Shown here: piece by piece, positions 1 through 9,216 of the stretch | How positions within the stretch are numbered: position 1 is the first letter of the stretch | How the letters are laid out: each line of letters opens with the position of its first letter | Origin: JANWVO01 sp037446555 | GTDB taxonomy: Bacteria > Acidobacteriota > Terriglobia > Bryobacterales > Bryobacteraceae | Assembly: GCA_037446555.1 (NCBI GenBank) | Contig: JBBIIK010000016.1 | Coordinates: 8,779 to 72,778, forward strand | DNA length: 64,000 nt | Direction of reading: 5' to 3' | Made by a program: the position numbers and the translations under genes | Notes under the pieces: model-generated | What the model was told of the DNA's origin: nothing | The model's input: the letters and a program-made list of their open reading frames with translations, nothing else | Databases searched by the model: none

Positions 1-990
1 CAGTTGCGCACCGGCAAGACGCAGGGCAATTACAACAACCACATCGGCGTGCCGCTGACCATTCTGAATCTGCCGGACGAGGCCGAAGCGGCGGTGGTCG
101 AGATCGGCATGAACCACGCGGGCGAGATCCGGGAGCTTGCGAAGATCGCGCGGCCGCAGGTGGGCGTGGTGACCAACGTGGGCACGGCGCATATCGAGAA
201 CCTGGGCTCGATCGACGCCATCGCGGCGTCCAAGCGCGAGCTGGTCGAGTCGCTCCCGGCCGATGGCGTGGCGGTTTTGAACGCTGACGACGCGCGCGTG
301 CGAGCCATGGCCGGAGCGTTCTCCGGCCGGACGGTGTTTTACGGTTCGTCTTCCTTTGTTCCTTCCGAGGCACCCCACGTCCGGGCCTCGAACGTCGTCT
401 GGCTTTCGGACGGCGTGCAGTTCGAGGTTCCGGACGTGGGCTCTTTTTTCTGTCCGCTCGCCGGGCGCGGGGGGCTGATGGCGGCGCTGGCGGCTCTGGC
501 CGTGGCGCGCGCTCTCGGCCTGGATTCGGGACAATGGAAGGAGACGATCGCCCGCCTGAAGACCGTTCCCATGCGGCTGGAACGGATCGAACACAACGGC
601 GTTGTGGTGTGGAATGACTGTTACAATTCGAACCCCGAGGCGGCCATGATGATGCTGGACCTGCTGGCGGAGACGCCCGCGTCGCGGCGCATCGCCGTCC
701 TCGGCGAGATGCTGGAGCTGGGCGCGTGGAGCGCGCCCCTGCACCGCGAAGTGGGCCGCCACGCGGCCGCTCGAGGCGTGGACCTGCTGGTGGGCGTCCG
801 CGGGTACGCGCGCGAGATGCTGGCCGGCGCCGTGGAGGCGGGCCTGCCGGTGCAGAAGACGGCGTATTTCGACGATCCTGCCGGGGCCGGGGCTTTCGTC
901 AAAGGGTTTGCGCGCGAAGGCGACGCGATGCTGTTCAAGGGTTCGCGTGGAGTGCGCCTGGAGCGGGCGCTGGAAGCGTTCCTGGGCTAG
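1..990 (+). CDS. murF: MurF, UDP-MurNAc-tripeptide--D-Ala-D-Ala ligase (5' end outside window)
   Basis: This cytoplasmic ligase adds D-Ala-D-Ala to UDP-MurNAc-tripeptide using ATP, completing the pentapeptide precursor. The window opens inside the gene: the frame is open from base 1, and the visible part begins just after where the N-terminal P-loop should be. The conserved MurF stretch GNYNNHIGVPLT follows at once, then the central-domain text EIGMNHAGEI and NVGTAHIENLGS, and the C-terminal ligase domain with NDCYNSNPEA and LGEMLELG. About 329 residues remain of a usual 450 or so. The stop is 2 bases before the mraY start, so it is the first visible gene of the dcw operon. The identity is firm from motifs and neighbours; the true start cannot be seen. 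Confidence 0.96.
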   Translation, partial: QLRTGKTQGNYNNHIGVPLTILNLPDEAEAAVVEIGMNHAGEIRELAKIARPQVGVVTNVGTAHIENLGSIDAIAASKRELVESLPADGVAVLNADDARVRAMAGAFSGRTVFYGSSSFVPSEAPHVRASNVVWLSDGVQFEVPDVGSFFCPLAGRGGLMAALAALAVARALGLDSGQWKETIARLKTVPMRLERIEHNGVVVWNDCYNSNPEAAMMMLDLLAETPASRRIAVLGEMLELGAWSAPLHREVGRHAAARGVDLLVGVRGYAREMLAGAVEAGLPVQKTAYFDDPAGAGAFVKGFAREGDAMLFKGSRGVRLERALEAFLG

Positions 991-992
991 CC

Positions 993-2126
993 ATGTTTTA
1001 CTGGCTCTTTTACGAGATTCTGTTCCCGCACTTCTCCCCCTTTCGTGTCTTCGGATACGTCACGTTCCGCACGTTTGCGGCCAGCCTGTTTGCTTTTCTG
1101 CTGGGAGTTGCGCTGGGGCCCTGGTTCATCCGCAAGATGCGAGAACTCGAGATCGGCCAGCCGATCCGGGAAGACGGGCCCGAAAGCCACCAGAAGAAGG
1201 CGGGCACACCGAGCATGGGCGGCCTGTTGATTCTGTTCTGCGCGCTGGTTCCCACGCTGCTGTTCACGCATCTGGCCAACCCGTATGTATGGGTGGCGAT
1301 GTTCGCCTGCGCGGGCTACGCCGCCATCGGTTTCGCCGACGACTATCTGAAGGTCCGGCGCGGCCGCAACCTGGGACTCACGGGACGGCAGAAGATGGCC
1401 ATGCAGGCGCTGATGATGGTGGCCCTGGGCATCTGGCTCCTGGGGCTGCACCGCCGCGGGCTGTACAGCACGGAGATGAACGTGCCCTTCTTCAAGAACG
1501 TGCGGCCGGACCTGCTGATCGACGCGCTGCTCGAAAACCCTTGGACCTACCCTCTGGGCTTCTCCGTCTTTTTCGCGTTCCTGCTGCTGGTGATTGTCGG
1601 ATCGTCAAACGCGGTGAACCTGACCGACGGGCTGGACGGCCTGGCCGCCGGGCTGATGGTGATCGCCGGGGGGGCGATGACGGTGCTGTGTTACGTCAGC
1701 GGGCACGCGCAGTTCGCCCGCTACCTGGAGCTGGCGCGTCTGCCGGGCGCGGGCGAGCTGACGATCTTCTGCGCCTCGCTCACCGGAGCCGTGCTGGCCT
1801 TCCTTTGGTACAACGCGCACCCGGCGGAGATTTTCATGGGCGACGTGGGCTCGCTGGCGCTCGGCGGCAGCCTGGGCGTGGTGGCGGTGCTGATCAAACA
1901 GGAATTGATGCTTTTGTTTATCGGAGGCGTTTACGTGATCGAGGCCCTGAGCGTGATGATCCAGGTGGCGAGCTACAAGATGCGCGGAAAGCGCGTGTTC
2001 CTGATGGCGCCGCTGCACCACCATTTCGAGAAGCTGGGATGGGACGAGACGAAGGTGGTGGTGCGGTTCTGGATCGCCGGGCTGGTGTGGGCGCTGTTCG
2101 CGCTGACGACGCTGAAACTGAGATAG
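993..2126 (+). CDS. mraY: MraY, phospho-N-acetylmuramoyl-pentapeptide transferase
   Basis: MraY is an integral membrane enzyme that transfers phospho-MurNAc-pentapeptide from UDP to undecaprenyl phosphate, giving lipid I. The 377-residue product matches the family length. It has about ten hydrophobic segments and the family signatures: the aspartate pair in GFADDYLKV, the loop NAVNLTDGLDGLA, the aspartate in FMGDVGSLALGG, and the C-terminal histidine cluster APLHHHFEKLGW that forms the UDP-sugar site. The ATG at 993 starts 2 bases after the murF stop and the stop is 2 bases before murD, so the three are translationally close. Nothing unusual was seen. Confidence 0.97.
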   Translation: MFYWLFYEILFPHFSPFRVFGYVTFRTFAASLFAFLLGVALGPWFIRKMRELEIGQPIREDGPESHQKKAGTPSMGGLLILFCALVPTLLFTHLANPYVWVAMFACAGYAAIGFADDYLKVRRGRNLGLTGRQKMAMQALMMVALGIWLLGLHRRGLYSTEMNVPFFKNVRPDLLIDALLENPWTYPLGFSVFFAFLLLVIVGSSNAVNLTDGLDGLAAGLMVIAGGAMTVLCYVSGHAQFARYLELARLPGAGELTIFCASLTGAVLAFLWYNAHPAEIFMGDVGSLALGGSLGVVAVLIKQELMLLFIGGVYVIEALSVMIQVASYKMRGKRVFLMAPLHHHFEKLGWDETKVVVRFWIAGLVWALFALTTLKLR

Positions 2127-2128
2127 CC

Positions 2129-3448
2129 ATGGACGTGCGCGGCAAGAGGATCACGGTGTTCGGCATGGGCGCCTCGGGCGTGGCCGTGGTGGATCTGCTG
2201 CGCCGTCACGGGGCGCAGGTGCGCGCGTCCGACGTGAAGCCCCGCGAGGCGCTGCCGGAGTTCGACGCGCCGTTCGTGCCGCAGTCTCCGGAGGCGCTGG
2301 AAGGCTGCGACATCGCCGTGCTGAGCCCCGGCGTGCCTGCGGACCTGCCGATGTTCGAGCACGCCCGGTCGCGCGGTACGCTGGTCGTGGGGGACGTGGA
2401 AGCGGCGTCTTGGTTCCTGCAAGGACCGGTGATGGGGATCACCGGCTCAAACGGCAAAACGACGACCACGGCGCTCGCCGGGCACCTGTTGCGCGCGGCG
2501 GGCGTCGCTTGCCAGGTGGGCGGCAACATCGGCCGGCCACTGGCTGCGATGGTGGAGACCTCGCGCAAGGACCAGTGGAACGTGCTCGAGCTTTCCAGCT
2601 TTCAGCTGGAAACCACGCACACGCTGCGCGTGCACATCGCCGCTGTGCTCAACATCACGCAGAATCACCTCGACCGGCACCACACGTTCGAGGCCTATGC
2701 GGCGGCGAAAGCGAAGATCCTCGCCGGCCAGCAGCCGGAGGACCACGCGGTGCTGAACGCCGAGAACTCGGCCAGCGCGGCGCTCGCCGGGCAGGCGCGG
2801 GGCCGCGTGTGGTGGTTCTGCGCGGGCGCCGCGCGCGAGCCGGGCTTCTGGCAGCAGGAGGGCATGCTGTGGGCGGGCGGCGAGCCGTTCATGCCCGCGT
2901 CCGAGATTCCGCTGCGAGGGCGGCACAACCTGGAGAACGTGCTCGCCGCGGCTTGCTGCGCCCGTCTGGCGGGCGCGCCGCTGGAAGCGATCCGGCGGGG
3001 CGTGCAGACGTTCGAGGGCGTGGAGCACCGCATCGAGTTCGTGCGCGAGCTGGGCGGCGTGCGCTATTACAACGACTCGAAGGCGACGAGCGTCGACGCC
3101 ACGCGTAAGGCTCTGGAATCCTTTGAGGGGCGGCTCTGGGTGATTCTTGGCGGAAAGGACAAGGGCAGCGACTACCGCGAATTGCGCCCGCTGCTCGCCG
3201 AACGGGCCCGCGCCGCGCTGCTGATCGGCGCCGCGGCGGAGAAGATCGCCTCCCACCTGGAAGGCGCGCTGCCCCTGATCCACTGCGGCGACCTGCGCTC
3301 GGCTGTGGAAACAGCATGGCGAAAGGCCGAACCCGGCGACACGGTGCTGCTGGCGCCCGCCTGCGCCAGCTTCGACCAGTTCTCCGGCTACGAGGAGCGC
3401 GGGCGCGCCTTCAAGTCGCTGGTGCAGGCGCTGGAGGGACGTCCATGA
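2129..3448 (+). CDS. murD: MurD, UDP-N-acetylmuramoylalanine--D-glutamate ligase
   Basis: MurD adds D-glutamate to UDP-MurNAc-L-Ala in the cytoplasm, using ATP. The 439-residue product shows the N-terminal Rossmann-like domain (VFGMGASGVAVVDLL), the ATP-binding loop GITGSNGKTTTT near residues 103-114, the Mur-ligase central motif NITQNHLDRH, and the C-terminal domain with YYNDSKATSVDAT and LGGKDKGSDY. The ATG at 2129 was chosen because it begins the Rossmann strand directly and follows the mraY stop by 2 bases; the frame is open further upstream, but that part lies inside mraY. The stop overlaps the ftsW start by 4 bases (ATGA), typical of translational coupling. Confidence 0.97.
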   Translation: MDVRGKRITVFGMGASGVAVVDLLRRHGAQVRASDVKPREALPEFDAPFVPQSPEALEGCDIAVLSPGVPADLPMFEHARSRGTLVVGDVEAASWFLQGPVMGITGSNGKTTTTALAGHLLRAAGVACQVGGNIGRPLAAMVETSRKDQWNVLELSSFQLETTHTLRVHIAAVLNITQNHLDRHHTFEAYAAAKAKILAGQQPEDHAVLNAENSASAALAGQARGRVWWFCAGAAREPGFWQQEGMLWAGGEPFMPASEIPLRGRHNLENVLAAACCARLAGAPLEAIRRGVQTFEGVEHRIEFVRELGGVRYYNDSKATSVDATRKALESFEGRLWVILGGKDKGSDYRELRPLLAERARAALLIGAAAEKIASHLEGALPLIHCGDLRSAVETAWRKAEPGDTVLLAPACASFDQFSGYEERGRAFKSLVQALEGRP

Positions 3449-4599
3449 ACGCCATTCGCACGCGAACCGACTGGTGGCTTCTTTCGACGACGCTGGGGCT
3501 GGCGGCATTCGGACTGGTGATGGTATACAGCGCCACCGCGGTGCCGGCGGAGGTCTACTCGCAAAAGCCCGGCTGGGAATTTGCGGTGCGGCAGCTGGCG
3601 GCGATGGCGCTGGGGCTGGCGCTGATGTTCTGGATCAAGTACGGCGACTACCGCCGGCTGCGCAGCGCCGCCGCCGTGGTGGCGCCGTTGTGCGTGGTGT
3701 TGATCCTGCTGGGAGCAGCCGTGTTCACAGACCGTACCGCGCACCGCTGGATCCGGCTGCCCGGCTTCGGGCAGTTGCAGCCGAGCGAGCTGGCCAAGCC
3801 GATGATCGTGCTCTATCTGGCATGGTTTGTCGCCTGGCGCGGGGGCAACGTCAACAGCCGCTACTCGATTGTTCCCACGCTGCTGGTAGTGGGACTGACC
3901 ACCGGGCTGGTGGCCAAAGGGGACCTGGGAACAGCGCTGATCCTGCTGGTTCCCGCGCTGGTTGTGTATTCGGTGGCAGGAATCCACCGCAAGCACTTCT
4001 TTGTGGCGCTGGCGATGACGGTGATCGTGATGACCGGGCTGATCGTGCAGAAGCCCTACCGCCTGATCCGCGTGACGTCCTACTTCGGGTTGACGGAACA
4101 AAGGATCGCCGCCACGCCGTGGTTGCAGTGGCTGGCCGTGCGGACGGCGTCGAGCGGCGCGGCGCGGGACGCCGACTATCAGGCGCGGCAGTCGCGTATT
4201 GCCATCGGGAGCGGCGGGCTGACGGGAGTAGGTCTGGGGCAGTCGAACCAGAAGCTCGGCTTCCTGCCGCTGGCGCACAACGACTTTATCTTTGGCGTCG
4301 TCGGCGAAGAGACGGGCTTCGTGGGCTGCGTGCTGCTGCTGGGCGCCTATCTGGTGTTTCTGTGGCGGGGATGGCGGGCGTGGCATCTGCTGGAGGATCC
4401 GTTCGGCCGCTACCTGGCGCTGGGCGCATCGTCGGTGATCGTGTCCCAAGCGCTCTTCCACATGCTGGTCACGCTAGATGCGGTACCCACAAAGGGCATT
4501 CCGTTTCCGCTCATCAGCTATGGCGGCAGTGCGATGGTTGGGACGCTGATCACCGCCGGGTTGCTGATGAGCGTCAGCGACCGCGTTCCCGACCCATGA
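3445..4599 (+). CDS. ftsW: FtsW, SEDS-family septal peptidoglycan polymerase
   Basis: FtsW is the SEDS glycosyltransferase that polymerises lipid II at the division septum together with a class B penicillin-binding protein. The 384-residue product has around ten hydrophobic segments and the SEDS hallmarks: LQPSELAKP near residue 110, GLGQSNQKLGFLPLAHNDF (periplasmic loop with the conserved acidic region), and the C-terminal FPLISYGGS. SEDS proteins include RodA and SpoVE; FtsW is preferred here because the gene sits between murD and murG. The start overlaps the murD stop by 4 bases. The gap to murG is 10 bases and contains its ribosome site. Confidence 0.94.
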   Translation: MNAIRTRTDWWLLSTTLGLAAFGLVMVYSATAVPAEVYSQKPGWEFAVRQLAAMALGLALMFWIKYGDYRRLRSAAAVVAPLCVVLILLGAAVFTDRTAHRWIRLPGFGQLQPSELAKPMIVLYLAWFVAWRGGNVNSRYSIVPTLLVVGLTTGLVAKGDLGTALILLVPALVVYSVAGIHRKHFFVALAMTVIVMTGLIVQKPYRLIRVTSYFGLTEQRIAATPWLQWLAVRTASSGAARDADYQARQSRIAIGSGGLTGVGLGQSNQKLGFLPLAHNDFIFGVVGEETGFVGCVLLLGAYLVFLWRGWRAWHLLEDPFGRYLALGASSVIVSQALFHMLVTLDAVPTKGIPFPLISYGGSAMVGTLITAGLLMSVSDRVPDP

Positions 4600-4609
4600 G
4601 GAGGCGCGC

Positions 4610-5719
4610 ATGCTGTTCGTGATGGCGGGCGGAGGCACGGGGGGCCATGTGGTGCCGCTGCTCGCCGTGGCGCAGGAACTGCGGGCGATAGGGCACAGCT
4701 GCCTGTTCATCGGGACGAGGGAAGGGATCGAGTCACGCATGGCGCCGCAGGCGGGCTTCCCGCTGGAGTGGATTCCGGCGGCGGGTTTCCAGCGCGCCGG
4801 GCTGCGCGGCAAGGCGAGAGCGGCAGCGCGGCTTCCTGTGGCGCTCTCGCGTTGCCTGAGGCTGATGCGCTCGCTGCGTCCGGCGGCGGTGTTTTCGCTG
4901 GGCGGGTATGTGGCGGCGGCGCCGGTGGCGGCGGCGGCGCTCATGCGCGTGCCCGTGGTGCTGATGGAGCCGAACGCGGCGCCCGGTCTGGCCAACCGCC
5001 TGGCGGCGCCGTTTGCCGCCGCGGCGTTGCTCGGCTTTGAAGAGACGCTGGGGCGCTTTCCGCGCGGGAAAGCGGCGGTGACGGGAATGCCGGTGCGGGA
5101 GGAGTTCTTCCGGATCCGCTGGCAACCGCCGCAGGGCTGGCTCCGGCTACTGGCGACCGGCGGCAGCCGCGGAGCGCGGGCGTTGAACCGCGCCGTGCTG
5201 GAGAGCCTGCCGCATTTCCGCGAAAGCGGTCTGCGCGTGAGCATTACGCTGCAGGCCGGTGCGCCTTGGGCGGAGGAGATGAGCGGCGCCATGGCGGGGT
5301 GCGGGGTGGACGCGCGCGCGGTGGCGTTTCTCGACGACATGGCGGCGGCCTACGCGCAGGCGCACCTGGTGGTGAGCCGCGCAGGCGCGGGGGCGGTGGC
5401 CGAGCTAGCCGCCGCGGGCATGCCGTCGGTGCTTGTGCCCTTCCCGTTCGCCGCGGACAACCACCAGTTGCGAAATGCGGAGGCGATGCAGCGCGCCGGA
5501 GCGGCGGTGCTGATCGAGGAGAGCTCGCTGAGCGGGCGGCAGCTGTTCGAGACCGTGGCGCGGCTGGCCGCCGCGCCGGAAGAGCTGGAGAGGATGAGCC
5601 GGGCGGCCCGCGCGGCAGCGCGGCCCGGCGCGGCGAGGCGCGCGGCGGAGGCGCTGCTGGAAGCGGCGCGGCGCGGAGGACGCGGCGCGCTTTCGTTGAC
5701 ACAGGAGCCGAAGGCCTAA
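4610..5719 (+). CDS. murG: MurG, lipid II synthase (UDP-GlcNAc transferase)
   Basis: MurG is a peripheral membrane GT28 enzyme on the cytoplasmic face that adds GlcNAc to lipid I, giving lipid II. The 369-residue product begins MLFVMAGGGTGGH, the diagnostic glycine-rich loop, and contains the second glycine-rich region GGSRGARALN and the donor-binding segment ending in FPFAADNHQLRNAEAM. The ATG at 4610 is preceded by GAGGAG at 4598-4603. The stop is 16 bases before murC. The C-terminus is Ala/Arg-rich and of low complexity, common in GC-rich genomes. Confidence 0.96.
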   Translation: MLFVMAGGGTGGHVVPLLAVAQELRAIGHSCLFIGTREGIESRMAPQAGFPLEWIPAAGFQRAGLRGKARAAARLPVALSRCLRLMRSLRPAAVFSLGGYVAAAPVAAAALMRVPVVLMEPNAAPGLANRLAAPFAAAALLGFEETLGRFPRGKAAVTGMPVREEFFRIRWQPPQGWLRLLATGGSRGARALNRAVLESLPHFRESGLRVSITLQAGAPWAEEMSGAMAGCGVDARAVAFLDDMAAAYAQAHLVVSRAGAGAVAELAAAGMPSVLVPFPFAADNHQLRNAEAMQRAGAAVLIEESSLSGRQLFETVARLAAAPEELERMSRAARAAARPGAARRAAEALLEAARRGGRGALSLTQEPKA

Positions 5720-5735
5720 ACAATAAAGAGGCAGA

Positions 5736-7148
5736 ATGTTTTTTCTGGCGCAGGCGCTTCACTTCACCGGCATCGGCGGCATCGGCATGAGCGGCCTGGC
5801 TCTGCTGTGCCGGGAGCTGGGCTGCGGGGTTTCGGGCTCGGACCTCCGGTCGACGCCGCTGACGCGCCGCCTGGAGGCCCTCGGCATCCGCGTGGCGCAG
5901 GGGCACGCGGCGGAGAATGTGCCCGCCGAAGCACGGGCGGTGGTGGCGACTTCGGCGGTGGGCCCGGACAACCCGGAGCTGGCCGAAGCGCGCCGCCGCG
6001 GGCTGCCGCTGGCCACGCGGGGCGAGCTGCTGGCTGAGCTGATGCGCGGGCGGCGCGGCATCGCCGTGGCGGGCAGCCACGGCAAGACCACCACCACCGC
6101 GATGCTCGCCTGCGCCGCTCTGGAAGCAGGGCTCGACCCCACGGTCTACGTGGGCACTCTGGCGCCCTTTCTCGGCGGCTGGAACGCGAGGCTCGGCGGA
6201 GAGCTGTTCATTGCCGAGTCGGACGAAAGCGACGGATCCTTCCTTGAATTGGCGCCGGAGTGCGCCGTCATCACCAACATCGACCGCGAGCATCTGGATC
6301 ACTGGAAGACCTTCGAAGCCGAGCGCGAGGCGTTCCTGCGGTTCGCCAACAGGATCTCGATCGGCGGCATCGTGGCGTTCTGCGCCGACGACCGCCATGC
6401 GCGCTCCCTTCTTCCGGAGATGCGGCGCAAGGCGGTCAGCTACGGACTTGCGCCGGACGCGCAGATGCGGGTGGAGCGGCAGGAGCTGCACGGCAGCGGC
6501 AGCCGCTTCCGTCTGAGTTCCGGCGGAGAGGATCTGGGCGAGTTCGAGCTGCGCGTGCCCGGCGCGCACAACGTGCTGAACGCCGCCGCCTGCGCGGCGG
6601 TGCTGCTGCATCTTGGCGTGGACCCGGAACGCATCCGCGCGGGGCTGGCCGCCTACAGCGGCGCCGGGCGCAGGATGGAGTACAAGGGCAGCGCGGCCGG
6701 CGTCACGGTGATCGACGACTACGGCCACCATCCGGCGGAGATCCGCGCCACGCTGGTCGCGCTGCGGCTGCGCGCGCCGCGCCGGCTGGTGGTGCTGTTC
6801 CAGCCGCACCGCTACTCGCGGACCGAGTTGCTGTTCGGCGAATTCGCGCAAGCCTTCGCCGCTGCCGATGCGGTTCTGGTCGCCGACATCTACGCGGCCT
6901 CGGAGCCGCCGCGGGAGGGCGTGACCGCGGGCGCGCTGGCCGAAGCCATCCGTAAAGCGGGCCATCCGAGGTGCCGTTACGCAGGGCCGCTGGACGAAGC
7001 GGTGCGCCAGGTGGCGGCGGAGCTCAAAGAAGGCGACCTGCTGCTGACGCTCGGGGCGGGCGACGTGACGTCGGCGGGCGGGCGCGTGCTGGAACTGCTC
7101 AGGGAGACGAGTGATGTCTCGCAGGAAACAGAAAGAGAACGGCGCTGA
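5736..7148 (+). CDS. murC: MurC, UDP-N-acetylmuramate--L-alanine ligase
   Basis: MurC adds L-Ala to UDP-MurNAc, the first amino-acid step of the stem peptide. The 470-residue product has the N-terminal dinucleotide-like motif GIGGIGMSGLA, the ATP loop GSHGKTTTTAM, the central NIDREHLDHW, and the C-terminal IDDYGHHPAEI and FQPHRYSRT segments, all diagnostic for MurC. The ATG at 5736 has an AAAGAGG-type ribosome site a few bases upstream. The 3' end overlaps ftsQ by 35 bases. In many bacteria murB and ddl stand between murC and ftsQ; neither is present here. Confidence 0.97.
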   Translation: MFFLAQALHFTGIGGIGMSGLALLCRELGCGVSGSDLRSTPLTRRLEALGIRVAQGHAAENVPAEARAVVATSAVGPDNPELAEARRRGLPLATRGELLAELMRGRRGIAVAGSHGKTTTTAMLACAALEAGLDPTVYVGTLAPFLGGWNARLGGELFIAESDESDGSFLELAPECAVITNIDREHLDHWKTFEAEREAFLRFANRISIGGIVAFCADDRHARSLLPEMRRKAVSYGLAPDAQMRVERQELHGSGSRFRLSSGGEDLGEFELRVPGAHNVLNAAACAAVLLHLGVDPERIRAGLAAYSGAGRRMEYKGSAAGVTVIDDYGHHPAEIRATLVALRLRAPRRLVVLFQPHRYSRTELLFGEFAQAFAAADAVLVADIYAASEPPREGVTAGALAEAIRKAGHPRCRYAGPLDEAVRQVAAELKEGDLLLTLGAGDVTSAGGRVLELLRETSDVSQETERERR

Positions 7149-7974
7149 AGAGCCGCGGCGCGAACTGCCGGTGCGGCGTTGGCTGCAATGGGCAGGCTGG
7201 ATCCTTGCCCTGTCCGGCGCGGCTGCCGGGACCGCCTTCTTCCTGCTCGAGTGGAACCGGTTCCTTTCGCACGACCCGCGCTTCTTCCTGGCCGAAGAGG
7301 ACTCCCCCCGTTCCGGGATTTCCATCGAGGGCGCGCGCCGCGTGCCACGCGCCACCGTGCTGAAGGTGTTCGCCGCCGACCGCGGCCGCAGCATCGCCGA
7401 CATCGACATCGACCGCCGCCGCGAGGAGCTGCGCCGCCTGGACTGGGTGCGCGACGCCACGGTGCGCCGGGTGTGGCCGGACCGCCTGCTGGTGAGGATC
7501 GAGGAACGCGAGCCGGTGGCGCTGATCCAGGCGCCGGCGGGCATTTCGGGCAGCTTCGGCGAGCCGCTCCGCATGCGTCCCATGCTGATCGACGCCGATG
7601 GCGTCATTCTGCCCCTGACGGGCCCGGCGCCGGGCTCGCTGCCGCTCCTGCTGGGCGTGCGGCCCGAGCAGGACGTGGAACACCGCAGGAAGCTCGTGCG
7701 GCTGATGCAGCGCGTGCTGGACGAGCTGCGCCCCGCGGCCTCCAGCATTCCGGAAGTCGACGTGACAGACCCGGAAAACGTCCGCATCGGATACCAGACA
7801 GGGGACCAAATGGTGGTGCTGGTGCTGGGCAACGAGAAATTTCTTGAACGGCTGAACGTGTTCCTCGGGCACCTGGATGCGATCCGGGACCGGCTCTCGC
7901 ACCGCGCCGTGCTCGACCTGACGACGGAAGGCCGAATTACACTGGTGGAAGCTTCCCCGGAGGACAGGCACTGA
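7114..7974 (+). CDS. ftsQ: FtsQ/DivIB division protein with POTRA domain
   Basis: FtsQ is a single-pass membrane protein that scaffolds the divisome. The product (about 286 residues) has a basic N-terminus, one hydrophobic segment near residues 20-42, then a periplasmic POTRA-type domain: ISIEGARRVPRATVLKVF, then RLDWVRDATVRRVWPDRLLV, typical of the family. The start could be GTG at 7111 or ATG at 7114; ATG is preferred because GGAGA at 7103-7107 gives 6-base spacing. The gene overlaps murC by 35 bases and ends 3 bases before ftsA. The sequence is divergent, as is normal for FtsQ; position in the cluster supports the call. Confidence 0.9.
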   Translation: MSRRKQKENGAEEPRRELPVRRWLQWAGWILALSGAAAGTAFFLLEWNRFLSHDPRFFLAEEDSPRSGISIEGARRVPRATVLKVFAADRGRSIADIDIDRRREELRRLDWVRDATVRRVWPDRLLVRIEEREPVALIQAPAGISGSFGEPLRMRPMLIDADGVILPLTGPAPGSLPLLLGVRPEQDVEHRRKLVRLMQRVLDELRPAASSIPEVDVTDPENVRIGYQTGDQMVVLVLGNEKFLERLNVFLGHLDAIRDRLSHRAVLDLTTEGRITLVEASPEDRH

Positions 7975-7977
7975 ACC

Positions 7978-9174
7978 GTGGCCAAGAGAGCGCAGTACGC
8001 CGCCGGACTGGACTTGGGCAGCGCATGGACGCGGCTGGTGGTCGTGTCGCTGGAAAACGGGCTGGTCCGCTATCTCACGCATGCAGCCGAAGTCTCGCGC
8101 GGGTGGCACCGCGGCCAGATCGCGGACCAGAACGCGGTGGCCGGCTGCGTGCGGCGCGTCTTCGAACAGTGCGTGCGGCGGCTGCATGAGCCGGTGGGTT
8201 CGGCCGTAGTGGGCGTGGGCGGGCCGGGCGTGCGGTGCCGGCAGGGGCGCGGTGTGTACGACTTCGGGCCGCGGCGGCGCGTTCAACAGGACGACATCGT
8301 ACAGGCGCTGAAGCTGGCGGCGCAGTCGCCGCTCGAGCCGGACCGGATGCTGCTGCAGGTGCTGCCGCAGGATTTCACGCTGGACGGCCGTCCCCCCATC
8401 CCGCATCCGCTCAACGTGGAGTGCGAGCGGTTCGAGGCGCACGCGCTGATGATTACAGCCTCGCGGCAGGAGCACCAGACCGTGGTGAGCGCCGTGCAGC
8501 AGGCGGGCGTGCAGGTGGAAGAGACGGTGTTCGAGGCGATGGCCGCGGCTTACGCCTGCATCCTGCCCGAAGAGCGGGCCAGCGGCGTGGCGTTGCTCGA
8601 CATCGGCGCGCACAGTTCGAACCTCGTCTTCTACGACGGCGATTCGATGCTGTTCGCCGCGGGGCTGCCGGTTTCCGGCGATCACTTCACGCGCGACATC
8701 AGCACCGTGCATGGCGTCTCCTACGAGGAGGCGGAGCGGTTGAAGCTGGCCTACGGCTGCGCGCACACAGCGCCTTCCGGCGACAACATCATCATCGAGC
8801 TGCCCGCCGAGGGCGGGCGGACGGGCCGGGAAGTGAGCCGCCGGGCCCTGGTGGAGACGCTGGAGGCGCGCGCCGGACAGGTATTCGAGATTGTAGAGAC
8901 CTGCCGGCAGCGCCAGGCGCGGGACATGCATCTGGGCGAAGGGCTGGTGCTGTGCGGCGGCGCGCTGCTGGAGGGCATGGTGCAGGAAGCCGAGCGGCTG
9001 CTGCGCTGTCCGGCGCGTCTCGGCCTGACGCGCGGAGTTCTGGAATGGCCCGAGGAGCTTTGTTCGCCGGCATGGACGGCGGCCGCCGGGCTGGCAATGT
9101 ATTCGGCAAGGCTGCAGTCCCGCCGCGAAGGCGCAGGCAGCACGGGACTGTTCGGCCTGTTTCGGGGAAAATGA
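7978..9174 (+). CDS. ftsA: FtsA, actin-like divisome protein
   Basis: FtsA is an actin-fold ATPase that tethers FtsZ filaments to the inner membrane. The 398-residue product has the phosphate-1 motif GLDLGSAWTRLVV at the N-terminus, the phosphate-2 region VALLDIGAHSSNLVFYDG, the SHS2/1C insertion typical of FtsA, and the adenosine region GLVLCGGALLEGM. The C-terminus GLFGLFRGK looks like a short amphipathic membrane-targeting helix, as in other FtsA proteins. Translation probably starts at GTG 7978, 3 bases after the ftsQ stop, with GGAGGA at 7959-7964. It differs noticeably from enterobacterial FtsA, but both its neighbours and its motifs fit. Confidence 0.92.
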   Translation: MAKRAQYAAGLDLGSAWTRLVVVSLENGLVRYLTHAAEVSRGWHRGQIADQNAVAGCVRRVFEQCVRRLHEPVGSAVVGVGGPGVRCRQGRGVYDFGPRRRVQQDDIVQALKLAAQSPLEPDRMLLQVLPQDFTLDGRPPIPHPLNVECERFEAHALMITASRQEHQTVVSAVQQAGVQVEETVFEAMAAAYACILPEERASGVALLDIGAHSSNLVFYDGDSMLFAAGLPVSGDHFTRDISTVHGVSYEEAERLKLAYGCAHTAPSGDNIIIELPAEGGRTGREVSRRALVETLEARAGQVFEIVETCRQRQARDMHLGEGLVLCGGALLEGMVQEAERLLRCPARLGLTRGVLEWPEELCSPAWTAAAGLAMYSARLQSRREGAGSTGLFGLFRGK

Positions 9175-9216
9175 GGAGAACGCGCCGTCGCCAGGCGCGA
9201 GGCGATTGAGGTCACC

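Noticed and set aside
5244..7985. Open minus-strand frame of over 900 codons opposite murC and ftsQ
   Set aside because: GC-rich antisense shadow: Arg/Pro/Ala/His-rich low-complexity translation, no domain, and it lies opposite well-supported genes.
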